From positions 13,311 through 46,645 of the forward strand of contig MEND01000230.1 of assembly GCA_001768975.1 (NCBI GenBank): 33,335 bases of DNA, written 5' to 3'. Positions within the stretch are counted from its first letter, which is position 1; the number at the start of each line of letters is the position of its first letter. The notes below the pieces were generated by a model. The model ran no database searches. It was not told the DNA's origin and saw only the letters and a list, made by a program, of their open reading frames with translations. A program made the position numbers and the translations under genes. This DNA is from Bacteroidetes bacterium GWA2_31_9 (GTDB lineage: Bacteria; Bacteroidota; Bacteroidia; Bacteroidales; GWF2-33-38). This document shows, piece by piece, positions 9,726-20,013 of the stretch.

Positions 9726-10904
9726 ATGAATAATCCGAAAATTACAATCTGGTCAAAAAGCTTTATATTACTGACATTGTCAGTGCTTTTTATGGCAATT
9801 TCGTTTTATTTTCTGATTCCAACATTGCCTTTATACATAAGTCAGGTATTACATGCCGATAACAGTACCGTTGGTTTTGTTATTGCTATGTTTACAATCT
9901 CGGCACTTATTATTCGACCATTTGGTGGATATTTTTTAGATAGAATGGGAAGAAAAATTATTTTTATTATTTCATTCGTTTTTATGGCAATTTTTTTCAA
10001 TTTATACCTTGTTGCATCAACAGTTGTATTAATGGCTGCTTTCAGATTTATTCACGGTTTGGCTTGGGGAGTTACTTCAACATCTGGAGCTACTCTGGCA
10101 GTTGATATTTTGCCATGCGAAAAGAGGGGCGAAGGGCTTGGGATTTATGGTTTATCTATGCCAATTGCAATGTCGATTGGACCATTATTAGGATTTTATA
10201 TTTTGCATGTTTCGAATTACAATATATTATTTATTTCGGGCTTTGTACTTTGCTTAATAGGTCTGATTCTAACACTATTTATAAAATATCCACATTATGA
10301 AAAGCCAAAAAAAACAAGAGGTTTAGGATTTCATTCTTTAATTGAAGTAAAAAGTTTGCCTCTTTCAATTAATGTATTATTTACATCATTGCCTTATGGA
10401 GGATTGGTTTCTTTTGTTGCACTTTATGCAGCAGAAGCAGGAGTTCAAAATGCAGGTTTGTTTTTTCTGATTTTTGCAGGCGGAATAGCTATTTCAAGAA
10501 TATTTGCAGGAAAAATATTTGATAAATTCGGACCTAAAAATTTATTTTTATCAGGTATTGTATTGTTAATTATTGGCTTACCAATTCTGGCATTGTTTAA
10601 AAATCCTTATGGTTTTTTTATATCAGCAGCTATTTTAGGAATTGGCAATGGAATAATTTTTCCTGTAAGTCAGGCTATGATTAACAATATGGTATTAATA
10701 AATCGTAGAGGAGTGGCAAATTCTACATTATTTTTAGCTTTCGATTTAGGAATTGGTTCAGGTATGATTCTAACAGGATTTTTAGCCGATAAAATTTCTT
10801 TATCAAATACATTTTTATTGAGTTCTGCCATTTGCATACTAGGCTTGATTTACGCTTTGTTTTTTGTTTTTAAACATTATGAGAAGAACAAGATAAATAT
10901 ATAA
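9726..10904 (+). CDS. MFS transporter
   Basis: 392 aa, multiple TM segments, MFS motif A-like FGGYFLDRMGRKI between TM2 and TM3. Confidence 0.92.
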   Translation: MNNPKITIWSKSFILLTLSVLFMAISFYFLIPTLPLYISQVLHADNSTVGFVIAMFTISALIIRPFGGYFLDRMGRKIIFIISFVFMAIFFNLYLVASTVVLMAAFRFIHGLAWGVTSTSGATLAVDILPCEKRGEGLGIYGLSMPIAMSIGPLLGFYILHVSNYNILFISGFVLCLIGLILTLFIKYPHYEKPKKTRGLGFHSLIEVKSLPLSINVLFTSLPYGGLVSFVALYAAEAGVQNAGLFFLIFAGGIAISRIFAGKIFDKFGPKNLFLSGIVLLIIGLPILALFKNPYGFFISAAILGIGNGIIFPVSQAMINNMVLINRRGVANSTLFLAFDLGIGSGMILTGFLADKISLSNTFLLSSAICILGLIYALFFVFKHYEKNKINI

Positions 10905-10945
10905 ATATGTTTGTAGTTTGTTGTTTCTGGTACGATTGTGTTTTA

Positions 10946-10953
10946 TATCTTTG
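10946..10953 (+). promoter_or_regulatory. Possible Bacteroidetes -7 element (TAnnTTTG)
   Basis: TATCTTTG about 40 bp upstream of the ATG at 10994, with a TTG at 10921-10923 (22-nt spacer, slightly long). Confidence 0.35.
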
Positions 10954-10993
10954 AGCTTTATAATGAATTTAGTAATTAATTAAATATATAATT

Positions 10994-13057
10994 ATGAGAA
11001 TTTTAACTGTAATTTCAATTGTTATGATAATGTTTTCATGCAATAATAATTTTAAAGCTCCTGATTTGATGAATAAAAATGAAGGAATTGATAAAAACGC
11101 TGTGAGTGCTATAATAGACAGTATGATAGCTAAATTTGGAACTGATAATCAAGAACGAATTAAAAAAGCTGTTAGCCAAGTTGCTGAGTTATGGAAAGAA
11201 AGTGATGGTAATTCAGACGAATTTAAACAATTCTGTTTGTCGAATTTTTATAACGATGATAAGGAATTAGACTTATTATTCAACAAAATATCAAGAAATT
11301 ATGAAGTTTTAAATGGTTATTTCAATAAAATAAGTATTGAACTTAAAAAGCCTTTACATCTTGATATGGGCGATATAAATGCCATTGACGAACTTTTTGG
11401 AAGTTATGAGCCAAGTTCACATTTAACCGAAGATTTTTTTGTAAATAAATTGGCGTTTATTGTAATGCTGAATTTTCCACATTATAGCCTTTCTGAAAAA
11501 GCCGAAAACGGAAAAAGCTGGACGAGCAAACAATGGGCTTATGCAAGAGTTGGAGATATGTACACATCACGAGTCCCTGCTGATTTATTACAAAATTATT
11601 CAAATAAAACTACATCGGCAGATACTTATATTTCAGAGTATAATATTTATATGGGAAATCTGATTAATTTAGACAAAAAAACACTTTTTCCTGCTGAATT
11701 AAAACTAATTACACACTGGGGTTTAAGAGACGAACTTAAATCGAATTATAATGTCGAAAATGGTTTCGATAAGCAAAAAATGATTTATGCTGTTATGAAA
11801 AATATTATTTCTCAAGAAATTCCTGAAAGTGTTATCAATTCAAACGAAAATTTGTGGAATCCTTTTGAAAATAAGTTATTTAAAAATGATGGAACTGAAA
11901 TTAAGTTCAAACCTGAGCCTAATGTTCGTTACCAGCATATAATTGAAGTTTTTAATGCACAAACAGAAATTGATAAATATAATCCGTTAGAGCCATCTTA
12001 TATTCAACGAAAATTTGACGGCGAAATGGAGCTACTTCAGGACGAAGTTGAAAAATTATTTATTGATTATATTTCTTCGCCAACAATTAAAGAAGTTGCA
12101 GAATTAATTAAAAAGCGATTAGGTCGAAATCTTGAACCATTTGATATTTGGTACGATGGATTTAAGTCGAGAAGCAGCATAAACGAAGAAGAGTTAAACA
12201 AAATAGTTTCTGCTAAATATCCTAGCAAAGATGCGTTTGAAAAGGATTTGCCTTCAATTTTAGTTAAATTGGGATTCCAACAGGAAAAGGCAAACTTTAT
12301 AACTTCTAAAATTGTTGTTGACGCATCACGTGGAGCAGGACATGCTTGGGGTGCAGAAATGAAAGACGATAAATCTCGATTAAGAACAAGGGTAGGAGAT
12401 AAGGGCATGGATTATAAAGGTTATAATATTGCAGTTCACGAATTTGGACACAATGTGGAACAAACCATATCGTTGCATGATGTTGATTTTTATAGCCTTA
12501 GAGGTGTTCCGAATACTGCTTTTACCGAAGCTTTGGCTTTTGTTTTTCAGGAAAGAGATTTAGAATTATTAAATATTAAAAGCACTGACGAAAATAAAAA
12601 ACATTTAATGGCACTTGACAATTTTTGGTCAACTTATGAAATAATGGGCGTTTCGCTTGTTGACCAGAAAGTTTGGAAATGGCTTTACGAGCATCCAAAA
12701 GCAAATGCTGAAGAATTAAAAGTTGCTGTAAATTCAATTTCAATTGAGGTTTGGAATACATATTATGCAGATGTTTTTGGCATTAAAGACCAGCCAATTT
12801 TGGCAATTTATTCTCACATGATTGATGCTCCACTTTATCTTTCGGCTTATCCAATTGGATTGTTAATTCAATTCCAGCTTGAGAAACATTTTGAAACTCA
12901 CGATTTTGCAACAGAAGTACAACGAATTTATAAAACCGGAAGATTAATTCCTCAAATTTGGATGAAAAATGCAGTTGGAAGTGAAATTTCTGCACAACCT
13001 ATGATTGATGCAGCTTCTGAGGCTGTCAAAGTAGTTGAAAGTGGAAAGATGGAATAA
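10994..13057 (+). CDS. Zinc metallopeptidase-like lipoprotein (gluzincin, HEFGH)
   Basis: 687 aa; lipobox-like IVMIMFSCNNN at N-terminus; IAVHEFGHNVEQ plus downstream NTAFTEALAFVFQ, resembling the M3-type arrangement of a third Glu ligand. Confidence 0.75.
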   Translation: MRILTVISIVMIMFSCNNNFKAPDLMNKNEGIDKNAVSAIIDSMIAKFGTDNQERIKKAVSQVAELWKESDGNSDEFKQFCLSNFYNDDKELDLLFNKISRNYEVLNGYFNKISIELKKPLHLDMGDINAIDELFGSYEPSSHLTEDFFVNKLAFIVMLNFPHYSLSEKAENGKSWTSKQWAYARVGDMYTSRVPADLLQNYSNKTTSADTYISEYNIYMGNLINLDKKTLFPAELKLITHWGLRDELKSNYNVENGFDKQKMIYAVMKNIISQEIPESVINSNENLWNPFENKLFKNDGTEIKFKPEPNVRYQHIIEVFNAQTEIDKYNPLEPSYIQRKFDGEMELLQDEVEKLFIDYISSPTIKEVAELIKKRLGRNLEPFDIWYDGFKSRSSINEEELNKIVSAKYPSKDAFEKDLPSILVKLGFQQEKANFITSKIVVDASRGAGHAWGAEMKDDKSRLRTRVGDKGMDYKGYNIAVHEFGHNVEQTISLHDVDFYSLRGVPNTAFTEALAFVFQERDLELLNIKSTDENKKHLMALDNFWSTYEIMGVSLVDQKVWKWLYEHPKANAEELKVAVNSISIEVWNTYYADVFGIKDQPILAIYSHMIDAPLYLSAYPIGLLIQFQLEKHFETHDFATEVQRIYKTGRLIPQIWMKNAVGSEISAQPMIDAASEAVKVVESGKME

Positions 13058-13192
13058 AGGAATAATCTATATGAAATAGATGTTTCTATGCTATTTCTAA
13101 TTAGAAGTAAATTTTTTTGGATTTTTCAAAACTAGATTCAAATTTTTAATTGAAAAAAAATATTAAATTTGTCAATAACTATATAGAAATTA

Positions 13193-14404
13193 ATGATAAA
13201 ATCAATTCAAATAAAAAACTTTAAATCTGTAGTTGACCTTTCTCTTGATTTGGGTGTATTCAATGTTTTGATAGGAGAAAATGGTTGTGGTAAGTCAAAT
13301 GTTTTAGAAGCAATTGCCTTTGGAGCAGCAGCTAGCAATGACAAGCTTGATTATGAGTATTTTGGAAACAGAGGCATTAGAGCTACAAATCCTGAATTTA
13401 TGTATTCAGCATTTACGAATGGTAAAAAAAAGAAGTCAATTGAAGTTAACATTACTACTGATGAAAGACAATATCCGTATAATTTAGAGCATGAACAAAA
13501 CAATACTAAAAGATGGGTAAACAAAAATAAAGAAGTTGCGTTGAAAGAAATTGAAAAGATTTTTAAAACGTTATATCTTGAAAATGATGAAGAAAAAAGA
13601 GCAAAAGTTTTAGCTGAAATTAGCGAAGGCAAAGATGAAATACTTTTGATTTCTGAATTATTAAAACCCTATAGAAGTGAAAATGATTTAAAAGAATTTT
13701 TTGGCAAACTTTATCCAACATTATTAGAGAAAGCATTTTCTAATAATGAGATTTCTGAATACATGATTTATTCTCCCGAACAAAGTCATTTAAGAAAAAC
13801 TGACGAAACAACACCTATTTATCCACTTGGAAATAAGGGAGAAGGACTTTTTCAATTCATTAAGGAACTTGCTTATGACAAGAAGAACAAGATAACATTA
13901 AGTAATATTAAAAATAATTTAAATCTTCTTGATTGGTATGAAGACTTTGACTTACCTGAAAATTTAATGACTAATGAATTTTCTCTGAAAATAAAAGACA
14001 AATATCTTTACGAAAATCTTAAATACTTCGACCAACGTAGCACTAACGAAGGTTTTTTGTTTTTGCTTTTTTATTCTACATTATTTATTTCTAAGATAAC
14101 TCCTTCTTTTTTTGCTATTGACAATATTGATGCATCATTTAATCCAAAATTATGTATGCAGTTGACAATGAATCTTGCAACTTTAGCAAAAAAACATAAA
14201 AAGCAAGTAATTGTTACAACGCAAAACCCTGCTATCTTAGATGGTTTGAATTTAAAAGACGACAATCAACGTTTATTTGTAATAAGTAGAAATAGTGATG
14301 GACATACAAGAGCAGAAAGAATAAATTATAATGAAAAACGAACGATGAGATTATCTGAGGTTTGGACAAAAGGTTTCATTGGAGGACTACCCGAAAATTT
14401 CTAA
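13193..14404 (+). CDS. AAA family ATPase (OLD/RecF/SMC-like), putative defence component
   Basis: 403 aa; IKSIQIKNFKSVVDLSLDLGVFNVLIGENGCGKSNVLEAI (Walker A), Walker B-like SFFAIDNIDASFNPKL, C-terminal VIVTTQNPAIL. Confidence 0.88.
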   Translation: MIKSIQIKNFKSVVDLSLDLGVFNVLIGENGCGKSNVLEAIAFGAAASNDKLDYEYFGNRGIRATNPEFMYSAFTNGKKKKSIEVNITTDERQYPYNLEHEQNNTKRWVNKNKEVALKEIEKIFKTLYLENDEEKRAKVLAEISEGKDEILLISELLKPYRSENDLKEFFGKLYPTLLEKAFSNNEISEYMIYSPEQSHLRKTDETTPIYPLGNKGEGLFQFIKELAYDKKNKITLSNIKNNLNLLDWYEDFDLPENLMTNEFSLKIKDKYLYENLKYFDQRSTNEGFLFLLFYSTLFISKITPSFFAIDNIDASFNPKLCMQLTMNLATLAKKHKKQVIVTTQNPAILDGLNLKDDNQRLFVISRNSDGHTRAERINYNEKRTMRLSEVWTKGFIGGLPENF

Positions 14405-14418
14405 TTATATAATTGTAA

Positions 14419-15090
14419 ATGAAATTTGCACTAATCACAGAAGGAATATCTGAGCATAGAATTATTAGACATATTCTTGAGAAATTTTTCAAAGATAAAG
14501 TCCCATTTATTAGACAAATTCAACCACAAATATTTAATGAAAAACAAATTTCAATTGGTAGTTGGAATGAAGTATTGAAGTATTGTGGAAGAACAGATGA
14601 TTTAAAAGAAATTTTTAACAATAATGATTATTTAATAATTCAAATTGACACCGACAAATCACAAACAAAACCATTTAGCATTAGTCATTCAAAGATAGAT
14701 AATACATTAAAATCAGTTGATGAATTATGCAATGAAGTTATTGTGAAGTTAAAAAGTATTATTAGCCTTGAAATTATTAAAGAACACGGTAATAAGATTT
14801 TCTTTGCAATTTGCGTACATTCTATTGAATGTTGGTTACTACCTTTATTATATACAAACAATCTTAAGTCAAAAACACATGGTTGCATTGATACACTTAA
14901 CACTGAATTAATAAAAAAAAATATTCATATAATTCCAAATGGAAATAAAAACAATCATAATGCAATTAGAACTTATGAGACAATATTAAAAATTTGGAAA
15001 AGAAAACAAGATATAATTGAATCATCTAAACATAATGAGGGATTTAAAAAGTTTATTAATTCGCTAAAAACAATTGATTTAACAAAATAA
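14419..15090 (+). CDS. TOPRIM-like protein (DUF4276/RloB-like), partner of the upstream ATPase
   Basis: 223 aa; N-terminal ALITEGISEHRIIRHIL (motif Glu), YLIIQIDTDKS (DxD), ICVHSIECWLLPLLY; 14 nt downstream of the ATPase. Confidence 0.65.
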   Translation: MKFALITEGISEHRIIRHILEKFFKDKVPFIRQIQPQIFNEKQISIGSWNEVLKYCGRTDDLKEIFNNNDYLIIQIDTDKSQTKPFSISHSKIDNTLKSVDELCNEVIVKLKSIISLEIIKEHGNKIFFAICVHSIECWLLPLLYTNNLKSKTHGCIDTLNTELIKKNIHIIPNGNKNNHNAIRTYETILKIWKRKQDIIESSKHNEGFKKFINSLKTIDLTK

Positions 15091-15136
15091 AATGTTTTCG
15101 TTATTCTACTAATATACGTTAAAATAATCTTAAAAA

Positions 15137-17164
15137 ATGAGTTTTTTATACCCATCAATGCTTTTTGGATTATTGGCAGTTTCGATTCCAATAATTGTTC
15201 ATTTATTTAACTTCCGAAAATATAAAACTGTTTACTTCAGCAATATATCTTTTCTGAAAAATATAAAACAAGAAACTAAAGCTAAATCGCAGTTAAAGCA
15301 TTTATTAATTTTATTTTCAAGAATTTTAGCAATTATATTTTTGGTTCTCGCTTTTGCACAACCCTTTATTCCTGTTAGCACGCAGCACGAATCAAATGCA
15401 GGTTTGGTTTCGGTTTATGTTGATAATTCATTTAGTATGGAAGCCGATGGCGAAACTGGAAAAATTCTGGAAGCAGCCAAGAGCAAAGCAAGCGAAATTG
15501 CTGAAGCATATCCAGCATCGACAAAGTTTATTTTGGTAACAAACGATTTTTATTCTAAGAATCAGCATCCTGTGAGCAGAGACCAATTCCAATTGAATGT
15601 TTCTGATATTCAATCGTCTCCAATAGTTAGAAATACTTCTGAAATTATTTCAAAATTCAATTCTTTTAAGGATTTTGGAATTAAACAGATGAATTATTAT
15701 TTGTCTGATTTTCAAAAGTCGAGTACCGATTTTTCAAATGTATCACCAGATACTTCAATGGATTATTATTTAATGCCTTTTGAAAATACAAATTACAACA
15801 ATTTATATATTGATTCCAGTTGGTTCGAGACTCCAGAGCATAAGCTTTTGCAAACAGAAAACTTTAATATCAAAATTGTAAATAAATCGGAAGAAACCTA
15901 TCAGAATATTTCACTAAAACTGTTTATAAACGACACATTAAAAGCCGTTAATAGCTTCAATATTGATAAAGCCAGCGAAAAAACGATAAGCCTTTCGTAC
16001 ACCAATACAACAAATAAAATTATCAAAGGAAAGGTAGAAATTACTGATTATCCTATTGTTTATGACAATGTCTTGTATTTTAGTTATTTAATTCCAGAAC
16101 AAATATCTGTACTTTCAATTTTCAGTAAAGAACCAAATTTGTTTATAAATAGCCTGCTAGACGATACACTTTATAAGGTTTCATCTGAAAATGTTAAGAA
16201 TCTGAATTATTCGGAGTTTAAAACTTATGATGTAATTATTTTAGACCAGATTGATGAGTTTTCTACAGGTTTGACTCACGAAATTGAACAATATGTTGCA
16301 AACGGCGGAACTTTGGTGTTTTTTCCTTCAAATAAAAGCAATTTAAGTTCGTACAATTTATTTTTTGAAAAACTTAATTTGCCTCAGGCTTCGGGAGTTG
16401 ATACTGTAAAAACTCAAATTCGATTTGTTAATACTGAAAATAATATATTTAAAAACGTATTTAAAAAGCTAAAAGAAAACTCTGATTTGCCAATTGTGAA
16501 TTCGCAATTATTGTATCAAAAGTCGAATTCGTTGAGCGAAGTGATATTGGAAACAAAAAATAATATGCCCGTATTGGCTTATTATCCATTTAGTAAAGGG
16601 AAAATCTATTTGTTTAGCATTAACCTGACAAAGGCATCTGGCAATTTTGCAACTCATCCGATTTTTATTCCAACTATGATTAACATTATCAATAATAGCT
16701 CGACACTAATGCCTATTTATTATTCTTTGGGCGATAATGTTAATGTTGATTATAGCTACAATAGTGAAAATGCAAATACAGTTTTTAAAATTAAAAATGA
16801 ATCAAGCGATTTTGAATTTATTCCATTTTTTAAATTACAAAGCTCAGGATTAAACATCAATATAAGCAACGAAATAAGCTCGTCTGGCAATTATATAGTG
16901 TTTGACGATAAATCTGCCCTGTTTCCATTATCTTTCAATTACAAGCGATCTGAATCCGATTTAGCTAGTTATAGTTTTGATGATATTCAGAATTGGATAA
17001 ATACAAAAGCAAATAATTGTTTTTATCTTTTTGAAAATAAAAACATTCAAATTTCAAAGCAAATTAACGAAATCAATTCAGGATTAAAGCTTTGGAAGTT
17101 TGCTTTAGCACTCGCATTATTATTCCTTATTGTTGAAATGTTGTTGATTCGATTTTTGAAGTAA
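15137..17164 (+). CDS. BatA (aerotolerance) domain-containing membrane protein with VWA-like region
   Basis: 675 aa; N-terminal FLYPSMLFGLLAVSIPIIVHLFNFRKYKTVYFSNISFLK is the BatA N-terminal domain; DNSFSM resembles MIDAS DxSxS; C-terminal TM segment. Confidence 0.88.
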   Translation: MSFLYPSMLFGLLAVSIPIIVHLFNFRKYKTVYFSNISFLKNIKQETKAKSQLKHLLILFSRILAIIFLVLAFAQPFIPVSTQHESNAGLVSVYVDNSFSMEADGETGKILEAAKSKASEIAEAYPASTKFILVTNDFYSKNQHPVSRDQFQLNVSDIQSSPIVRNTSEIISKFNSFKDFGIKQMNYYLSDFQKSSTDFSNVSPDTSMDYYLMPFENTNYNNLYIDSSWFETPEHKLLQTENFNIKIVNKSEETYQNISLKLFINDTLKAVNSFNIDKASEKTISLSYTNTTNKIIKGKVEITDYPIVYDNVLYFSYLIPEQISVLSIFSKEPNLFINSLLDDTLYKVSSENVKNLNYSEFKTYDVIILDQIDEFSTGLTHEIEQYVANGGTLVFFPSNKSNLSSYNLFFEKLNLPQASGVDTVKTQIRFVNTENNIFKNVFKKLKENSDLPIVNSQLLYQKSNSLSEVILETKNNMPVLAYYPFSKGKIYLFSINLTKASGNFATHPIFIPTMINIINNSSTLMPIYYSLGDNVNVDYSYNSENANTVFKIKNESSDFEFIPFFKLQSSGLNINISNEISSSGNYIVFDDKSALFPLSFNYKRSESDLASYSFDDIQNWINTKANNCFYLFENKNIQISKQINEINSGLKLWKFALALALLFLIVEMLLIRFLK

Positions 17165-17171
17165 CAAATTT

Positions 17172-18560
17172 CTAATTGTTAATCAATTTATTAAGAATAA
17201 CAGATAAATATTCTACCCCTATTTTTTTAGCAATAATTCGTTTGTCTTTATCAAGTATAAAAATAGAAGGAGTAACTGTTAAATCGTAGTAATTCTTATA
17301 ATTGGAAGTATTAAATGGGTCGTAAACATTCAAAAATGAGTTTAAATCATTTTCTTTTATAAACTCCGACCATAAAGGATAATTTTCACCGATATAGACA
17401 GCTAAAACCTTCAATTTATCATTATCAAATTTTTGATACATTTCCTTCAGCTCAGGAATTTCATCTCTGCAATGGTCGCAATCTGGATCCCAAAAAAATA
17501 AAATTGTAAAATCTGCACTAATTTCAAGCATTGAAATATTGTTTCCGGCATAACTTTGCATTACAATTTCAGGAGCTTTTTCTCCTAATAAAGTTGGTCT
17601 GAGTTTATCGGTTCTTTTTTTTAAGTTTAATAAAAAATTAATATCGCCCCATAGGTCTTGTTTGCTTATAAAATACTTATCAGCAATGTTTACAAATAGT
17701 TCATCTGTATTAAAGTTATAAGTAGTTTCTGCCATATTTATCAAATAAACAAGTGCATATTTGTAAATATCTATATTAATATTTGGATTTGAAAGTAGCT
17801 TTTCTGATTCAAAATGTATTGAATCCTGACTTTGAAAAACTACGTTTTTAAAAAAAATATCTAATTTATTGTGAAGTACAGGCGAACGTAGGATTCTGGA
17901 ATCGCTAAAATCAAAATTGTCGAAAAAATGTTCTTTATAATAAAAGGTTTCTAAAACTTTATTTTTTTTCTTTTTTATTGATTTTGGAATTTCAGGCTCA
18001 AGCATTGAATTAAGAATTAATCCAAGAAGAGAGCCTTTGTTCTTAATTGCAGTTTCTTTCCAATAATCGTAAATTATATCTTGAGTCTTTTCAATTTTAG
18101 AGTCAATAACACTAATTTGTAATGAATCAGTAATTCCTTTTTTTTCACTAACCAAATTATAGATTTCAATTTGTTGTTTTCTCACATATTTCTGATAGTC
18201 ATTGAATTTAGAATTTTCAGGTGAATTTTTGAAATCTAGATTTTCAACTAAATTTAAAGTATCAGTAAAAATTGAAAAGTGTTGATTTTCTGAGATTAAT
18301 ATTTCAACAAATTTTTTTGTAGGAGTAATAATTAAATAAACACCTTGTAATAATTTTTCATTACCAATAAAATTACCTTCTCCATTTTCGTTCAATAAAA
18401 TAGTATCAATGACATATTTTCTAATACCATAATGATATCCCAAATAAACGGGATTATTACTTAGGTTTTTAATTGAAATCTTAATATTATGCCCTGTTTC
18501 TTGGCTATATAATATTGTTGATGATATAAATATTAAAAAAACTGCTAGAAAAAGTTTCAT
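17172..18560 (-). CDS. TlpA-like thiol:disulfide interchange/thioredoxin-domain protein
   Basis: 462 aa; signal peptide; FTILFFWDPDCDHCRDEIPELKEMY (CxxC) and VTPSIFILDKDKRI (cis-Pro). Confidence 0.88.
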   Translation of the reverse strand: MKLFLAVFLIFISSTILYSQETGHNIKISIKNLSNNPVYLGYHYGIRKYVIDTILLNENGEGNFIGNEKLLQGVYLIITPTKKFVEILISENQHFSIFTDTLNLVENLDFKNSPENSKFNDYQKYVRKQQIEIYNLVSEKKGITDSLQISVIDSKIEKTQDIIYDYWKETAIKNKGSLLGLILNSMLEPEIPKSIKKKKNKVLETFYYKEHFFDNFDFSDSRILRSPVLHNKLDIFFKNVVFQSQDSIHFESEKLLSNPNINIDIYKYALVYLINMAETTYNFNTDELFVNIADKYFISKQDLWGDINFLLNLKKRTDKLRPTLLGEKAPEIVMQSYAGNNISMLEISADFTILFFWDPDCDHCRDEIPELKEMYQKFDNDKLKVLAVYIGENYPLWSEFIKENDLNSFLNVYDPFNTSNYKNYYDLTVTPSIFILDKDKRIIAKKIGVEYLSVILNKLINN

Positions 18561-18568
18561 TTCAAATC

Positions 18569-19690
18569 TTACTGAAATATCTGATTAATAAGGATTTTAA
18601 TGTTTTTTTTGTTAGAATAATATTTATTCAAAATGGTTTTGCGATTTTCTATAAGCTCATCAGTAATTTCAACATGCATTAATTGATTAATCGATTCAAT
18701 TATATCTTCAGGAGTATCTTTAATGTAGCATAAGTCATCAAGTTCAGTATTATTAACCATTGTTTTATTAACTAAACAATGTCGTCCTAAATATAACGAT
18801 GATAATAGTTTTAGTTTAATTCCTGTGTCCTGAAATGTAATAAGTAGATTTATTTGAGCATTTTCGATCAGGTTTTTCATTTCTGCATCGTCAGGATTTT
18901 TAATTATTTCAACATTTTTATGCTTTAAAAGTAGCTTTGTGAAAGATTTTGAAGGATTATTACCTGCAATTTTAATTTTATAATCTATATTATCAAGAAC
19001 ATTATCAGCTAAATATTGTAATGCTTGAATATTTTCATTTACAGATAAGTTGCCATGATATAAGATATAATCACCAATTCCCTTTTTTGTAGTAACTTTT
19101 TCATTTGGATGAAAAGCAGGCAAATAAAACGATTTATTGTATTTTGAGAAAAGATAATCATTGTCGTTTTTTGAAATTGCAGCTATGTTGTTAGCATACA
19201 GAACATTTTTTTCATAGTTATTTAGTTTCTCAGATTCTTTTTTAAAAAATATTTTCTTTAAAATATTAGTTTCATTTAAATATAATTCATAATAGTAATG
19301 ATGTTCAATATTATGAGATCTTATTATTTTCATTCTGTTTTTCAATAATTTATCTCCGATGAAATATGTTGTATGTATCCCTTCAAATAAAATAGGGTAA
19401 TCATCTTTGATTAGATTATCAAGTAATTCTTTATTTGATCGAGTATTTACAATAAAAGGTAAGTTAGAAAACGCTTTTGATATTTTTTTTGGACGCTTAT
19501 AATAATAAACCTGTTCGCAATAGTTCAATAATTCATCATTATGAGCTCTACCATATTCAAAACAGTGAAGAATTACTTTGATTCCCTCATCCTTGAGTGC
19601 TTTGAGTTTATAAAAAACATCAATAATGCCACCGTAATTAGCAGGTAATGGGATATTAAACGAAACTATGTGAATGAATTTGTCAGCCAT
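18569..19690 (-). CDS. Glycosyltransferase (GT4/GT1-like)
   Basis: 373 aa; N-terminal HIVSFNIPLPANYGGIIDVFYKLKALKDEG, IIRSHNIEHHYY, C-terminal Rossmann YILYHGNLSVNENIQALQYL. Confidence 0.85.
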   Translation of the reverse strand: MADKFIHIVSFNIPLPANYGGIIDVFYKLKALKDEGIKVILHCFEYGRAHNDELLNYCEQVYYYKRPKKISKAFSNLPFIVNTRSNKELLDNLIKDDYPILFEGIHTTYFIGDKLLKNRMKIIRSHNIEHHYYYELYLNETNILKKIFFKKESEKLNNYEKNVLYANNIAAISKNDNDYLFSKYNKSFYLPAFHPNEKVTTKKGIGDYILYHGNLSVNENIQALQYLADNVLDNIDYKIKIAGNNPSKSFTKLLLKHKNVEIIKNPDDAEMKNLIENAQINLLITFQDTGIKLKLLSSLYLGRHCLVNKTMVNNTELDDLCYIKDTPEDIIESINQLMHVEITDELIENRKTILNKYYSNKKNIKILINQIFQ

Positions 19691-20013
19691 ATTTATGATT
19701 TAAGATTAGATTAATTATTAAGCATCTGATTTAGACAGTTATAGTCCAGATGTTTTTGTTTAATTGAATATTTAAGAATCAATATATTTTTTAATAATTA
19801 AAAACTTAGCAAACCTAAAGGATTTTTTTCACATGACAATAACTTTAATGTAAGTTATTAGCAATTTTTGAAATTTAGCGTAAATTAACATATCGCATTA
19901 AGTAGTTTAAAAACAATGCATTGGAATTGTTTTAATTAATTGTGAGAAAAAATAATTTAAAGCACGGAAACTTTTAGAGCAAGTCGATTGTCTAGTATTT
20001 AAAAAAGGGAAAA

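Noticed and set aside
12067-12408. 113-aa - strand ORF, plus 12576..12761 and 12783..12995
   Set aside because: Antisense inside the HEFGH peptidase gene with strong coding evidence on the + strand.
13164-13171. TAAATTTG as promoter for the AAA ATPase cassette
   Set aside because: Matches TAnnTTTG but the nearest TTG is only 11 nt upstream, not the expected ~19-21 nt; too weak to list.
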